NCBI GenBank assembly: GCA_023548195.1
Contig: JAJHZJ010000496.1
Coordinates: forward strand, 4,895,001 to 4,959,000
Length of the DNA stretch: 64,000 nucleotides
Direction: 5' to 3'
DNA from: Bettongia penicillata ogilbyi
Lineage: Eukaryota; Chordata; Mammalia; Diprotodontia; Potoroidae
Shown here: positions 43,052 to 55,474 of the stretch, piece by piece
How positions within the stretch are numbered: position 1 is the stretch's first letter
Layout of the letters: every line of letters starts with the position of its first letter
Translations under genes and position numbers: made by a program
The notes under the pieces: model-generated
Databases searched by the model: none
Told to the model about the DNA's origin: nothing
The model's input: the letters and a program-made list of their open reading frames with translations, nothing else

Positions 43052-44234
43052 ATCTTCCTACAATCTAAAAAATTTCATTCAAGAGTAGTTTTCACCTCTG
43101 ATAGAGTGGTAATCCAAGATCGAAAGACTCTGATGCATATTTATAGTTAATTATGGCATCTTGTTAATTTAAAGGATTCATTATAGCCATAAGTGGAGTG
43201 GGGTGACTGGAGTATGGTTTTGAGGGACTGAAATTTAGAGGGTGCTAGCAGTATTTGTACTCCTTCAGCAATGTAGACACAATTAGACTTTAGACTTAGC
43301 AAAAATTATTAGCTGAATGTGAAGCTACCAGATGGGATACTTCCTCTCCCAAACTGTCACATTACATAGTTTCTTATAGGCTCCATTCTACCTTGGTCTT
43401 CCTCTCTCCCACCCCAATTCCCATCAACCTTCCCAGCAGCAACCTCAAAGGGCCCTGGGTGTCTTTGTCTCTCCTTGGTGGGTTAGTGTCCTAGAGGCTC
43501 CCCTATTTACAAGTTGAAATGAATTTTTAAGTTGATTTGAGAGATTTTCATACTACTTGCTCTGATCAGCAAAGGACAGTTCCAGCTCTGAGTATCAAAA
43601 ACTGCAAATAAAAGTCAAAGTATTCCCACCACCTCTGTCTGAGGCACCAACTATAAAACCATTTTCAGAGATAATATAATCAGATCAAAATTGAACTAAG
43701 TGGTTTGGCATGGTCTCTTATCCTTCCACAAAGAATTCTGACTTATTCATTAGAAGATTTTGCTCCTGGGTACGTTTATCTGATACCACACACGTAGACA
43801 CACACACACAGAGATGTGTGTAAGTATGTATGGATACAATATATACATGTACAGAAATGTGTGTACACAAACACATATGTGTGTATAAATATATGTAAAT
43901 ATATACACATCCCCACACTCATATGCATGTGTGTGTATTTATAAGTCCATTATGTGTCAAAGCTGAGACATGAATTCAGATTTTTCTGGCTTCAAAACCA
44001 GGTCTCTACTTCCCATACTTCCTCTTAAACACAAACCTATATACATATATATATAGATAGATAGATAGATATAGATATAAACACACCCACATATATAAAC
44101 ATACATATATAGTATTCAACATTCCTTTTTGAAAGAGATGAAAAAAATTAAAACATTTCCAACTATAGCTGAATAGACAAAGCAATTGTGTATTTGTCTT
44201 CTGGTAAGTCTGCTTCAATTTAACTTTAGTGAAT

Positions 44235-44274
<40 letters not shown>

Positions 44275-44590
44275 CACATAATATATACATTTTTTTTTCT
44301 TATTTACCGGTCCATCCTTCTATACTCAGCTGTAAATAAAAAGGATTACTCTTGTTTAATACTCAAACTTACTTCACCCTGAATGAAACCAATGCTCTTG
44401 TTTCATTACTTTAAATTATATAAGGGATAAAATCTAAATCATGAAATGCAAGTTATAAACATAGTTTGGGCTAGTTCTTTATGGTGCTTGTATTACCCAG
44501 GGAAGACGTGCATGCATATTTCAGGACCAACTTTGTCCAGCTGACATAATCCTTGGGACATTCTTAATCTCTGTTAGCTATTTAAACATG
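43052..44590. other. Unassigned DNA with compound microsatellites
   Basis: CACA/TATG-type compound repeats at 43790-43935, GATA/ATAC at 44038-44110, and a clean (AC)n run at 44237-44280. The open frames at 43718-43918 and 44006-44218 come from these. No gene is seen. Confidence 0.5.
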
Positions 44591-44594
44591 ACTT

Positions 44595-44755
44595 TTGAAC
44601 ACTGGATTTGAAGTCAAAGGATCTTGGCTAAAACAAGGTTGTACCCTTACGAGTGATGTGATCTCAAGAAAATGCCTCTCTGGGTCTCAGTTTTCTCATC
44701 TGTAAAGTAAAGGATTTGGATAACCTGATATTTCTGAATCTATAATCTTGCTGCC
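44595..44755 (+). repeat. tRNA-type SINE relic
   Basis: 'cactggatttgaagtcaaag', 'tctgggtctcagttttctca', 'tctgtaaagtaaaggatttg': a + strand copy lacking the head. Confidence 0.6.
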
Positions 44756-44759
44756 CCCT

Positions 44760-46220
44760 TGTACCCACCTCTCTTTCCTTACACAGAAACCAGTCAAATT
44801 CTTCCCTACATGCTTACCTATCCCAATATGTCACCATAAATTTTCTGAGTGACTCAGTCCAGATATCTGTCTTGATTTCAACTTCCACAGATCACCAGTC
44901 TATGATGATTTGCAAAATATATATGATTAAAAGAAATGTGGTTGCAAAACTGGAGTAATTATCATTTTTTCATAGTGTAGAATCAAAACTCTGGAAGGAA
45001 TTATCATGACTCCATATAGCCTACAGATAGAGTTCTACATAAAAGATTCTGAATATTTCCTATCCAAAAGACTGTTTTTTTCTTCCCCTTCTCCTTCAGT
45101 TGATCTGGTCTCTTTCTACCATTCAGATTTATGCAAATTTAAGATGGAGAACAAATTCAACAAAGTGATAGAGATCAGGGATTTCCATAAACTGTTGAAC
45201 AGAAAGGACTAAGCTAGAAAGAAAATAGAGAGACCAAGAGATGATTAGGATAGAGAACATCTTCAAGAAAGCCATGGGCCCATCGATTCAGAAATGGAGG
45301 AAATCATCTCAAAAGTCATGTGGTTCAAATCTTTCATTTCATAAATGAGGAAAGGGACCCAAGAAAGAAGACCCAAGTAACTGGGACACCATTTCTCCTT
45401 TTACTCTGATGACCATGGTTGAGAATATGCTGGTTAGGACCAAGATCCAATAGACTTCAAAATCTACAATAAGAGTTTAAGAATACTTGAAGGTTTCCAA
45501 GAAAGGATTTGCCTCTGCCTCCTATTTTTAGAAACCATACACTAGATTGTTTGTTTTTGTGTAGGACAGGAAAAATAGCAAACTAAGCTGAGAATGTGGG
45601 TGCTACAGGTCATTTCTGAGACCTACTCTACATTCCTCTTCATTACATAGAAATATACAGACTATGTCAAAACATGACAAAAGGTGTAGGAGTCATCCCT
45701 AGACATTTGGGAATTCATTTCTTGCATTTGACACATGATAACAAAATGGTCTGAAGGAGTAGTTTCTAAAATTTCTTGATAGCCTGAGTAAAATAGCTAG
45801 AATGCAGAATATATCACTATTTTTAATTTTACTTACTTTATTCTGAACTTAAGAAGTAAAATAAGCATTTCCATAATGCAGAATAGAAAAAGGAAAGGAT
45901 GAATGCCCATGAAACTGCTAATCTATTATGTACAACTTTCTATTCCTTTTCAAACATAAAAAAGTTATCATGTAAGTTTTTTTTTCTTTTTTCCTCCTCT
46001 TCCTCCCCACCACTGAAGTCTTATAGATGGCAACCATTAGACACAAATATGTATACACACATATATGTCTATATATATATATATATACACATATGTATAT
46101 ATGTAAAATCATTCTTTACATACTTCTATTTATGAGTTCCTTCTTTGGATGCAGATAACATTTTTCTCTGTAAAAGGAAAGGGGGGGGTACCATGAAAAA
46201 CTATAAATAAGGCTGGTTGA

Positions 46221-46263
<43 letters not shown>

Positions 46264-46556
46264 GGGGAGTTGACATGTGGGGTACATATTCCCTTCGTCT
46301 CTTAGTCCTCTGATTTACTGACCCTCCAATTTACCATCCTTCTTTGGCCCAACATAATGCAACAGGACTGCTGCTGCTCCCTCCCCTGTGCTCCAGATTT
46401 ATAGGGCACAGTCTTCTCCTTCCATATTGAATCTGAACTGTATGCCAGAATTCTTTATAACAGCTCTAGTGGTAGGTAGAAGAAAAAGTGTTTATAGAAA
46501 ACTAGTCCTGCTTATATCATAGAATGAATTCTACTAACTGACAAAATTTGGTTCAG

Positions 46557-46617
<61 letters not shown>

Positions 46618-46660
46618 CTGGGAGCACAAACCATTAGCATATATATTCCTTGGAAGCTAG
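44760..46660. other. Unassigned DNA with microsatellites
   Basis: Contains a weak SINE core near 45265-45360, a TA/TATG patch at 46050-46105, (TG)n at 46222-46261 and (AT)n at 46559-46614. No gene is recognised. Confidence 0.45.
46559..46614. repeat. (AT)n microsatellite, 56 bp
   Basis: Uninterrupted AT dinucleotides. Confidence 0.95.
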
Positions 46661-46664
46661 ACAT

Positions 46665-46905
46665 CATGATGGATAGAGTGCTGCTCCTTTAGTCAGGAAG
46701 TTCTGAGTTCAAATATGACTTCAGACACTTATTAGACTTGTGACCCCGGGAAAGTCATTTAACGTCTGTCAGCCTCAGTTTCCCCATCTATAAACTCAAG
46801 ATAATGCTGGCACTTATCTCCTAGAGTTGTGAGGATAAAATGAAATAATATTCGTAGAACACTTTGCAAACCACACAATGTCATATAAATGCTAGTTTTT
46901 TTCAT
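46665..46905 (+). repeat. tRNA/CORE-type SINE
   Basis: 'tggatagagtgctgctcctt' (head), 'gagttcaaatatgacttcag' (box B region), 'gcctcagtttccccatctat', 'acactttgcaaaccacacaa'. Well preserved. Confidence 0.8.
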
Positions 46906-47214
46906 CTCTTTAGTATATATCTTGGATGCCAGACCATTATCAGATATATTAATTATAAAGTTGCATCTCAATACACATATTCTTTCATTCTAATAACATT
47001 GAGTTTGCTCATGTGAAAGTATTTTAGCACTGTGTAATAAAAATTGGCTGTTCTGTCTTTTATGATACTCTTTATCCCTTGTTTAGTTAAGAATTCTCTC
47101 CCTGGGCCAACATAAAATACAACAGATATTTTTGTGACTTGCGATCTCCTTTTCAGATGCCTCCTACTGTTCAGTACAATTAATCCATTATTGGTCAAAT
47201 GAGACTTCAGCGAC

Positions 47215-47485
47215 TTGAATAATGATTAATAACTATGATGACAATAACCAGCATTTATGTAGTAGCTTAAGGTTTGCAAAGCACCTTGTATATTGTGTGA
47301 TCCCCACAATAACCCTGTGAGGTAATTAGTATTATTATTTCCATTTTATAGATGAGGAAACTGAGGCACAGACTGGTTAGTGAATTGTCCAGAGTTTCAC
47401 AGCTAAGGCAACATCAGGAAGATTCAGGTCTTCCTGACTCCAAGTCCTCTTCTCTGTACACTGAATCACCTAACTGCCTAGAGAC
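47215..47485 (-). repeat. tRNA/CORE-type SINE
   Basis: 'gtagtagcttaaggtttgca', 'cattttatagatgaggaaac', 'gattcaggtcttcctgactc', 'actgaatcacctaactgcct' as the reversed head. Well preserved. Confidence 0.8.
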
Positions 47486-47489
47486 AATT

Positions 47490-48750
47490 AAGTTTACTCC
47501 CCCAGTGAATACTCTTAACTTGGGAGCAACTTGGATCACTTGATGCCATTTTGGGGGGGTTATTGTTGCGTAAGGATGTATCATATAATTAAAGTGATTA
47601 AATCCAAGCCCTGTGCCACCCTCATATAATTTCCCACCAGCACATGTCATGCTTTGTGTCACCTCAAATCAAATAGTTACATAGCATTAGCCTCACCCAA
47701 ACTCAAAAATAATTATTTCCCTGAATTCCACAGCATCTCAGAAGCACTGAGTCTCAGAGTTAGCTGTAAACTCTTAAGCCAAATTCCAACCTGTGTCTGA
47801 ACAAAAATCTGTTATCATGCCCTTTCATGACTTTGACCTTGATGGAGACTGATGAACATATAGAGGGCGTCAGACACTGGGCTCAGGCTCTCCCAGTCCC
47901 TTCTTCCATAGCTTTGGTAAGAAAACCCAATAGAGTGAGGCTAGAGCTATGGAAGGCAGTCGAAGTCATGTTTGTAGATTCTGTGCTAAGTTCAGGGACC
48001 AGTGACAGAGAAATAACATAAGATTTTAGAGAATTTGGAGAATTGAGATCACATCTTCAGAAAAAATGATAAAAACTGATATAATTGTGCCATCATTTCT
48101 GTTCAGCATCTATATAACTATTGAATTGCATTGAGTCCACATTTGGACAATTTGCCATTTAGTTAATGTCTAAGTCAAGGGCTTAAAAGCTAAAACAACC
48201 ATTTTATGTGTTTGAAAGCATATTTGACAGATACACTTTCATGATTTTGAGATTGCAGAGGGTTTTTTTTGACTGTCTCTGTATATTCCACATTAATTTT
48301 TAGACCTTTTTCTGTACTTTGTATACATAATCAATGAAGTAAAGGAATATTTATTGTCTTAAAACTTTAAGTTTTCCACTTAATTTTAATGCTTCCATTC
48401 AATAGAAAGATTATCTCTTGCAGCACTTGCTAAAATACTTAAAATATAGTATTGTAAAAATCCTCAAAAACTATGTCTAGGGAAGTGTTCCCTAGATACA
48501 TTCTAATAAGTAGTGGAAAACTATCTTGGGAGGAAGACTTCAGGTATATATATATATGTGTATGTGTGTATATGTATATATGTGTATATATGTATATATA
48601 TATATGTACACACACAGAGATATGCAACATGCTTACAAGTTACTAAAAAGTGACTGATGGAAGGTGGGAGGTCTTTTCATTTGAGAAGGGAAAATGACTT
48701 CTTTTCAAGTGGAGAGAGGACTGTCACTGGATAGTCATTGGACACATCAC
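47490..48750. other. Unassigned DNA
   Basis: The 64-residue frame at 47827-48021 has no recognisable domain. A TATG/TA microsatellite lies at 48543-48612. No gene is seen. Confidence 0.35.
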
Positions 48751-48754
48751 TGCT

Positions 48755-48965
48755 TGGGCAGCTAGGTGATACAGTGGATAGAGCAATGGGGCTGAAGTTG
48801 GGAAGACCTGCATTTATTAACTGTGTGCCCTGGACAATTCACTTGGTTTCCTCTTCTGTAAAGTGAGTTGGAGAAGGAAATGGCAATTCACTACAATATC
48901 TTTGCCAAGAAAACCTTAAATAGGGTCATGAAATGTCTGATAGGGCTGAAACAACTGAACAACAT
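48755..48965 (+). repeat. Marsupial tRNA-type SINE, nearly complete
   Basis: 'tgggcagctaggtgatacag' (tRNA-like head), 'tcctcttctgtaaagtgagt', 'tggagaaggaaatggcaatt', 'ctttgccaagaaaaccttaa' and the tail 'gctgaaacaactgaacaaca'. The middle box B region is shortened. Confidence 0.85.
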
Positions 48966-50579
48966 ATCACTGCTGATTGGAACACATGGCGTAATCTAAG
49001 TCTTTCTCTCCAGGCTTTTGCCAAGTAGCATGGAGCAGAAAGTTTGTTTTTCCATTCCACGAGACAGGGGGTCTGATGGATAGAGAATGAGAGCTGAGAA
49101 CCAAATAGCAGTGAGAAATTCAGTGGCAATCACATGCTGCATTTAAAACTTCTAGAGGAATCAGTGCTATGGGGTTTTAATACTTGGCAGAATTGGCTAG
49201 AGGTCTCACAACTACGGAGAGGTCTTAAGCAAGCTAAGAGTGTGTTTCAGTGTGAATTATTTTACTTGTTTGGTGTTATAAAATGGTTCATTTAAGCAGT
49301 GATTTCTTTTTTAAAAAACTGTCCAGGCTTAATGAAGTATTTATTTTACCTCCTTGGCTACTCCACAGACTTGCATTCCGGGCCATCTCCATTCATCTTG
49401 ACCTTTGTTTTGTTACTGGACTCTGAAGACTCTGGGGGAAAGAGTAAGGCTGATGCTTTTGTGCATCTCTGCCTCACTTAAATCCAATTCATGCAGATCA
49501 CCCTCATGATGTCATTAATGATCAGCAGAGAACAGCAGAAGCAACTTGCACTTCCTTATATGACATGAGTTCCCTAGAAAGTGATTGCTTCCTCAAATTC
49601 TGGCAGCCCCCACTGGTGAACTTCTCATAAGACAAAATACAGTAGACACAATTAACACAAAGCAATAATATGGCATTTTAAAAACGGTAACATTTTGTAG
49701 TTTTTATAAACATTCCCTTCCCCATATACTTTGGATATATTCTTCCAGAAATACGGTGTTCACGTTAAGAGAGTACACTAACTTAGAGTAGTAGTAAAGC
49801 ATACATTTCATGAGTACATTTGGCCAAATACATTTCAAATAAATTTATATCTCTAGTATTGCATGGATTCAATGTCTTTTCTTATAGAGACCTTTCAAAA
49901 TTTTCCCTGGATATAGCATTTCTCCTGGGTGGGTCACTCAGCTGGGATTCCAGGGTCTTCTCTTCTCTTTAGATTGACTTCATTGGCAGGGCTAGTTTTC
50001 CTCAGTTTCAGGGTTACTCCCTTTCTTTTGCTAGTGACCATACTCCTTGAAGCTTCTTCCTTATTGTTTCCATGTGTCTGTGAATAGTTTGGGATGTTCA
50101 TGGCTCTTTCTTTTCATATTCCACATCTTGTTAGGATTGGAGGGAGGTGGATGGGAGGAGAAAACATTTCCATGCTCTGTTGTCCTCTGATATAGGTATG
50201 TGTCTGCTTTATAGTGCTAGCACATAATCTTTTCCGAGTCCATCATGGGTATGGTCAGTCTTCCTTAGCCAACAATGCTTTCTCTTTCAATTCAAAAGCT
50301 CTGTCATACATCTTCAGGGAATACAGATATAGATGTACCTTTTTTCCTCCCAGATAGCTGAAGCCACCTTCTTACTGAATCTCATAAGGCTTTGGAACAT
50401 ACAGGTCACCTCTTTTTCTGGCATGATCGCAACCCTGATTTAGATTTTCTTCTGTGCTATTAATTCTACCACCCTCTCCAACTGAATTTCCTCCAGGAAT
50501 AAAATTTCCTATTTCTACTTCTGAACACCTGGAGTTACACATGTACACATACACACATGTGTATATATGCACGTATGAT

Positions 50580-50595
50580 TTCCTAGTTCTATTTA
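50580..50595. repeat. Left arm of a 16-bp perfect inverted repeat
   Basis: 'ttcctagttctattta', the exact reverse complement of 50843-50858. A shorter copy, 'atagaactaggga', lies between the arms near 50704. Confidence 0.9.
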
Positions 50596-50842
50596 TGACC
50601 CCCGAAATACATGTATGGGTATACATACATCTGCATACATACATGCGTACACATATTCACAGATGTGTATGCATACATATATGTGTGACTTCAGGTAGTC
50701 ACACATAGAACTAGGGATATAGCATGCATATATATGTAACTTTGTGTGGATATACACATATATGTATGCTATACATATGTATATATGTACGTATACTATA
50801 TATACGTACATATATACATACATGTCTACATCAGGGTTTTCC

Positions 50843-50858
50843 TAAATAGAACTAGGAA
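50843..50858. repeat. Right arm of a 16-bp perfect inverted repeat
   Basis: 'taaatagaactaggaa'. The arms enclose 247 bp of ACAT/TATG-rich sequence. Confidence 0.9.
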
Positions 50859-51224
50859 GTATATTTATTTGATTTTATGGCTTGTAAAGCAAATTGACCT
50901 TCGCAGAGGAGGATGGGAGGAGTGGTTTCAGGATCTGTAATTTCATTGGCATAGTGAACTCCCAATGGGGAAAACTTCTTCAGGATGGAGATCAATGACT
51001 TCATCTGTAACCGAGTCTTGTAGTCACCATGATCCCGGCAAATGGAAGCGATGAGTCCATGATGACACAACTCCTTTCAGTTAATAGCAGAATGTTAAAC
51101 TTGGTCCACTATATCGCAATGCTGCCCCATACCTGAATACATGTGAAAAAAATGCAATGATATACATAAGAGGAAGGAAATAATGTTTTGTATAAACCCA
51201 ATGATTTTTCTAAAAAAGATCAAA

Positions 51225-51400
51225 TCATAATTGGGGAGCTAGAAAGGACCTTAGAGCCCAAGTGGTTCAATTCCCTTAATTTTGTAGTTGATGCAACAGA
51301 GAACCTGGCAATTTAAGTGACTTACCCAACATCACACAGGTAAAAACCATGAGAAGTCATTTTATTCTAAAGGCAGTGCTTCCTCTACTGGGCCAGGTTG
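51225..51400 (-). repeat. SINE relic (MIR/THER-like)
   Basis: 'ggagctagaaaggaccttag', 'aagtgacttacccaacatca', 'gcagtgcttcctctac': reversed core-SINE order. Confidence 0.55.
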
Positions 51401-51404
51401 GTGC

Positions 51405-52565
51405 AACCCTTGATAACAATGCCTGTTATGGCAAGATGGTATGTGCACCAATCAGAAAGTGAAAAGTGTTAGGGATCAGAAAGAGCTCACCTGCCCTTAC
51501 TATATTATAGGATACTGGGATCTCTCCTTGTGCCCTCTATTGGTGGATGCTCAGAGACAAATCAGTTCCCACACTGAGGCTCTAAATAGCCTTTTCCTCT
51601 GGCCATGTGCGTCTCTAATTTTATATTTGCACAAGTGAGAGGCCTGGATAAACAGCTCCGGGCACTGCTGAGTAAAGGGTTTATACCACCCCATCTTATT
51701 TAAGTCTCAGAAGTTTATTTTCTAGTCACTTTAAAATAGGACTTGATTTAATTTCTTCCATATGGTGACACCTGAAAATAAATGTTTAAAATCTACAAGT
51801 GTATGTAAAAAAAAGCATGCAGAGTTTTGGCTTCATTTTATTTTACAAGGTCTATGAATGTCAGAAAGAGTTGCAATTTATATCTAAAATAATTAGGAAA
51901 TTAAGATGAATTTTAATTTTAATAATTTTGAAAATTAAATATATACATGTAATAATTCGTATGCAGGTATATTTTAATGTATGAGTATGTATTGTGTATT
52001 TATGTATATGTATGTATGCATATACATATATACATTGTTATACATATAGCTATCTACATGAATATATATCTATGTGACTTCATCAAATATATGTGTATAT
52101 GTATATGTCTATGTGCAAATGAGTATATACACACATATATACAATTATGTAGATATTTGCCTATTGATATCTGTGTATCTGTTTCTATCAATCTATATGC
52201 ATGTGTTTGATACAGATCGATGAAATGATAGATAGACCAGTTAGGTAAAGCAGGTGGTTGCTTTTGTATTGCCATGTATAATTTCAAAGTTAACTAAGGT
52301 ATAGAGAAGTTAAATGACTTGTCCATGGTCACAAAGTGACTATTATGTGCCAGAGGCTCAATTTATTGAATAGAAATCTTCTGCTTCTGAGGCCAACTGC
52401 ATCCATGGGACCATATTTACTATCACATAGTAAATACTTAATAATTTTTTGTTAAATTGAATCGAATGTGGCACTGGAGTTGTCTTTTATAAAATAAACT
52501 AAAACTACATTGACACATTTAAAGTTTTGCTTTTCTTTTTAGTAGGGGAGTGTATTAAAAAAAAA
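51405..52565. other. Unassigned DNA with TATG/ACAT repeats
   Basis: Compound microsatellite at about 51940-52200, a SINE-like core at 52300-52370, and an L2-like tail near 52430-52460. Open frames at 51977-52287 are low complexity. Confidence 0.4.
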
Positions 52566-52569
52566 AACA

Positions 52570-53356
52570 ACTTCTTTTGGCATTCATATCTTACCTCTTG
52601 AGGATTTTCTCAGTACTTCTCTGCAGCTTCTTTCTTTCCACTGAAAGTGAGTTCTGTCCTCCTGCCTTACCAGTAAGAGCTCTACCAAACATTACCTCTG
52701 GAAAGGGCACTCCTAATTTCCTCCGATCTCTTCCCATTCCAATCCATCTTCTACCCAACTGCCAACATTACTTTCCTAGAGCCCTGGTCAGACCATACAT
52801 TCCTTACCTAATCAATTCTAGTGTAGTGTAATAATTGCTTATTGATTGATTAACAGTGTATCACTTTTACCTCTAGGATAAATATTATCTTTTCTGTTTG
52901 ACATTTAAAACTTTCACAGCATCATTCCTTCTTACTGTCCCAATACTTTACCCCTTTCCACAAGCTACAGGATCTAATCACACTGGCCTCCTTTCTGTCC
53001 TTAACACCCAACCCTCCATCGTCTAGTTCCTGTGCATCTTCAGGGGCTGTACCTTCTGACTGCGCTGCCCTCCTTTGTCACCCCCACCTCTTAGAAGCCT
53101 CTGCTTTCTTCAGGACTCACCCCAAATGCCACCTTCTGCAGGAGCCTTTCTTTATCTCTTCAGTTTCTGGAGGCTTTACTAATAAGATTGCCTTCCATCT
53201 GCTCTATATATCTTGAATGTATTTAATTCTCTCCCCTCAGAGAATGCGTGCTCCTTAGGAGCAGGATCTATTTCGCCATTACTCATACCCCTGGTGCTTA
53301 GGACAGCACCGGGTACATAGTAAGTCTTTAATAAATATTTGTCGATTGATTTTTGA
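52570..53356 (+). repeat. L2/L3-type LINE 3' region
   Basis: Pyrimidine-rich text with 'tcttcaggactcaccccaaa', 'tgccaccttctgcaggagcc', 'tctcccctcagagaatgc', 'gctccttaggagcaggatct' and 'cataccc...ggtgctta', ending in 'aataaatatttgtcgattga'. This is the order of an old LINE 3' end common in mammals. The terminal TTGA repeat marks its boundary. Confidence 0.6.
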
Positions 53357-54110
53357 ATATTTTTTGGTTGAGTTGGTGATGTCATTGGATTTATGCCAAC
53401 ATATTTAAAAAGGACATTTTGAAATTCCCTTGTAAGTATACCCATTTCCTTTTCAAAATCATTTGAGACTTCAGTATTATTTCTGTCATATGTTCCGCTT
53501 TGGGGAAGAATATCTGTAGTTCCTATTAAGTAAAGATTTTCAATGACCTTGGATTCATTGAATTTTTCATCTTGAGCTTTTAGTAATTGATCAGTTCCAT
53601 CACTTACTTCATCTAACAAGGCTCAAAAATAAAACTTGCTCCCTTCTTTCCCACCATCCAAGAATATGGTGTTTTATGGTATGTAGCTGAGAGTATCATT
53701 GACACACAAAGCAACATGAAAGCGGGGATTTGTTTCCCAATTTGTTATATTGTCATACTGTCACAGAATTGAATCATTTAATTTTTTTTTCATTTCTTAT
53801 GCACTTGTGGCTTTCCACTATGGTGATCAGCTCCATCTGTATTGAAGTATTACCAGCAGATAGGGCATTAGTATTTCAAATTTGTTTCCATGTGCATCAA
53901 CTTCTTGTGGTCTCAGTAGATGAAAGAAAACCATTTCCCATACCACTCTCTTTGTTAAGTTGATCATGACAAAGGTTGTTAGTAGTGCCTGTCTGCAGCC
54001 CTGTGCTATCTCATCTATTTCTTAGGTTCATGGAGACAAATGCATCCCACTGACTGGGGTGTTAACAGAAGCAATGATATTGCCAGAATCCAATATTCCA
54101 GACTCTGAGC
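53357..54110 (-). pseudogene. Retrocopy-like coding remnant of an unidentified gene
   Basis: On the - strand the longest open piece (53179-53619, of which 53357-53619 is outside the LINE tail) carries 'LLDEVSDGTDQLLKAQDEKF' and 'EVSNDFEKEMGILTREFQ'. Upstream in shifted frames come 'TNWETNPRFHVALCVNDTL' (about 53690-53750) and 'GLQTGTTNNLCHDQLNKESG' (about 53930-53990). The residue mix looks like real coding sequence interrupted by frameshifts and stops, with no introns visible. I do not recognise the parent gene and give no function. It may instead be part of an unfamiliar mobile element. Confidence 0.4.
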
Positions 54111-54171
54111 TCTACCCTATTTTATTCTTTATTTTCCTCTAAGTCAGTTCATTGAAGTATGCTGTTAGAAT

Positions 54172-54226
54172 AACTGTTAGAATAATCTTAGATTATTCTA
54201 AATCTAAACTGTTAGAATAATCTTAG
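54172..54226. repeat. 20-bp direct repeats with an internal hairpin
   Basis: 'aactgttagaataatcttag' at 54172-54191 and again at 54207-54226. Between them 54179-54199 forms a perfect 9-bp hairpin with loop TTA. Confidence 0.9.
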
Positions 54227-54445
54227 CATTAGAATCATAGAGCTATATTGAGAAAGACCCTTTAAGGTTATCTCCTCAACCCTCTCATTTGCCAGCTAAG
54301 GAAATGGATGCCATGAAAAGATGAAATGTGTCTCAGGACATGTAGCTCCCCATCTTACTTTGATTTGTTGGACCTTTCTCTTTTTTGCCAGTCTCGTCCT
54401 TTCCATCAAGGCATGGATCATGGGTGAGGTTCTGGAGGGGTTGGA

Positions 54446-54480
54446 TCATCATACTCATCATCATCATCATCATCATCATT
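54446..54480. repeat. (ATC)n microsatellite
   Basis: CAT/ATC triplets with one early interruption. Confidence 0.9.
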
Positions 54481-54499
54481 TTCATTAGCACAATTACTG

Positions 54500-54680
54500 T
54501 GCAAAGAGTTCTGGATTTGGAGTCATGGAACCTGACTGAATCATGACTGCCATTTACTTCCCATAACTCCTCAGTCAAGTCATTTCATCTCTTCATGGCA
54601 TTATTTTCCTTAGCTGTTAAAAGAGAAGGTTGAGCTAGATACCCTTGAGGTTCTTTCTCATTGTAGCTCTATCATGCCAA
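54500..54680 (+). repeat. tRNA-type SINE relic
   Basis: 'agagttctggatttggagtc', 'ctcagtcaagtcatttcatc', 'aaaagagaaggttgagctag', 'tcattgtagctctatc'. Confidence 0.6.
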
Positions 54681-54689
54681 TCCTATGAT

Positions 54690-55058
54690 AATTCTAACAA
54701 CTTAAGCATATTTCAGTGGTGTTGACTTTGGGGATAAAAGGGTAAAATAGGATAATTTTTATAGGATATATAGATTAGTCTAATAGGATCATAGGATTTA
54801 GACCCTTAAAGGGCCTTGTGACTCATCTAGATCAAATTTCTTTTATACCTGGCAAAACAGAGGCATTTCTTTGGAAATGGAGAAAACAACATCAGAGAAA
54901 GGTGTTTTAAAATTTGTAGATGAGAATAGAGATAAACACTGGATTTGTGATTTGGGAGGAAACCCTGTCTTCCATGTTAGATGAGGAGATTAATTCCACT
55001 GCCAGTCAGCAACATCTCTGCAACTTGTATTCTTAAAAATTCATTTCCCCATGAATTC

Positions 55059-55060
<2 letters not shown>
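54690..55060. other. Unassigned DNA with a SINE trace
   Basis: A short SINE-like block lies at 54785-54870 ('catctagatcaaatttcttt'). No gene is seen. Confidence 0.35.
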
Positions 55061-55061
<1 letters not shown>

Positions 55062-55117
<56 letters not shown>

Positions 55118-55460
55118 CAGAGAGACAGAGACAGAGAGAGAGTCAAAGACAGAGAGAGAGAGACAGAAAGAGACACAGAGACAGACAGAGACAGAAAGAG
55201 ACAGAGACAGAGAGAGTCAAAGACAGAGAGAGAGATAGAAAGAGACACAGAGACAGAGACAGAAAGACAGACAGACAGAGAGAGAGTCAGAGAGACAGAC
55301 AGACAGAGACAGAGAGAGACAAACAGAGAGACACAGAGAGAAACAGAGACAGACAGAAAGATAGAGACAGAGAGAGACAAAGAGAGAGACAGACAGAGAC
55401 AGAAAGAGAGACAGAGACAGAGACAGAAAGAGAGACAGAGACAGAGACAGGGAGAGAGAG
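55062..55460. repeat. (GAGACA)n-type array, about 400 bp, with higher-order units
   Basis: GAGACA, GACA and GA units. The rare word 'gagagtca' marks a larger period: its 'gtc' falls at 55142, 55216 and 55286, about 70-74 bp apart. Near the end, 'agaaagagagacagagacag' is duplicated in tandem. Neither strand has stops over some 140 codons in one frame, giving Arg/Glu/Asp- or Ser/Leu/Cys-rich strings; these are not genes. Confidence 0.95.
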
Positions 55461-55474
55461 ATTTGTACAAGGGT

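Larger units (their letters stand above)
48970..51220. other. Unassigned DNA with an inverted-repeat-bounded microsatellite
   Basis: No gene is seen. The notable part is 50540-50860, compound ACAT/TATG repeats between perfect 16-bp inverted repeats. The open frames at 50372-50940 on both strands come from this. Confidence 0.4.

Noticed and set aside
48755..48965. tRNA-like head as a true tRNA gene
   Set aside because: The box regions belong to a SINE with a long 3' body; no cloverleaf can be completed.
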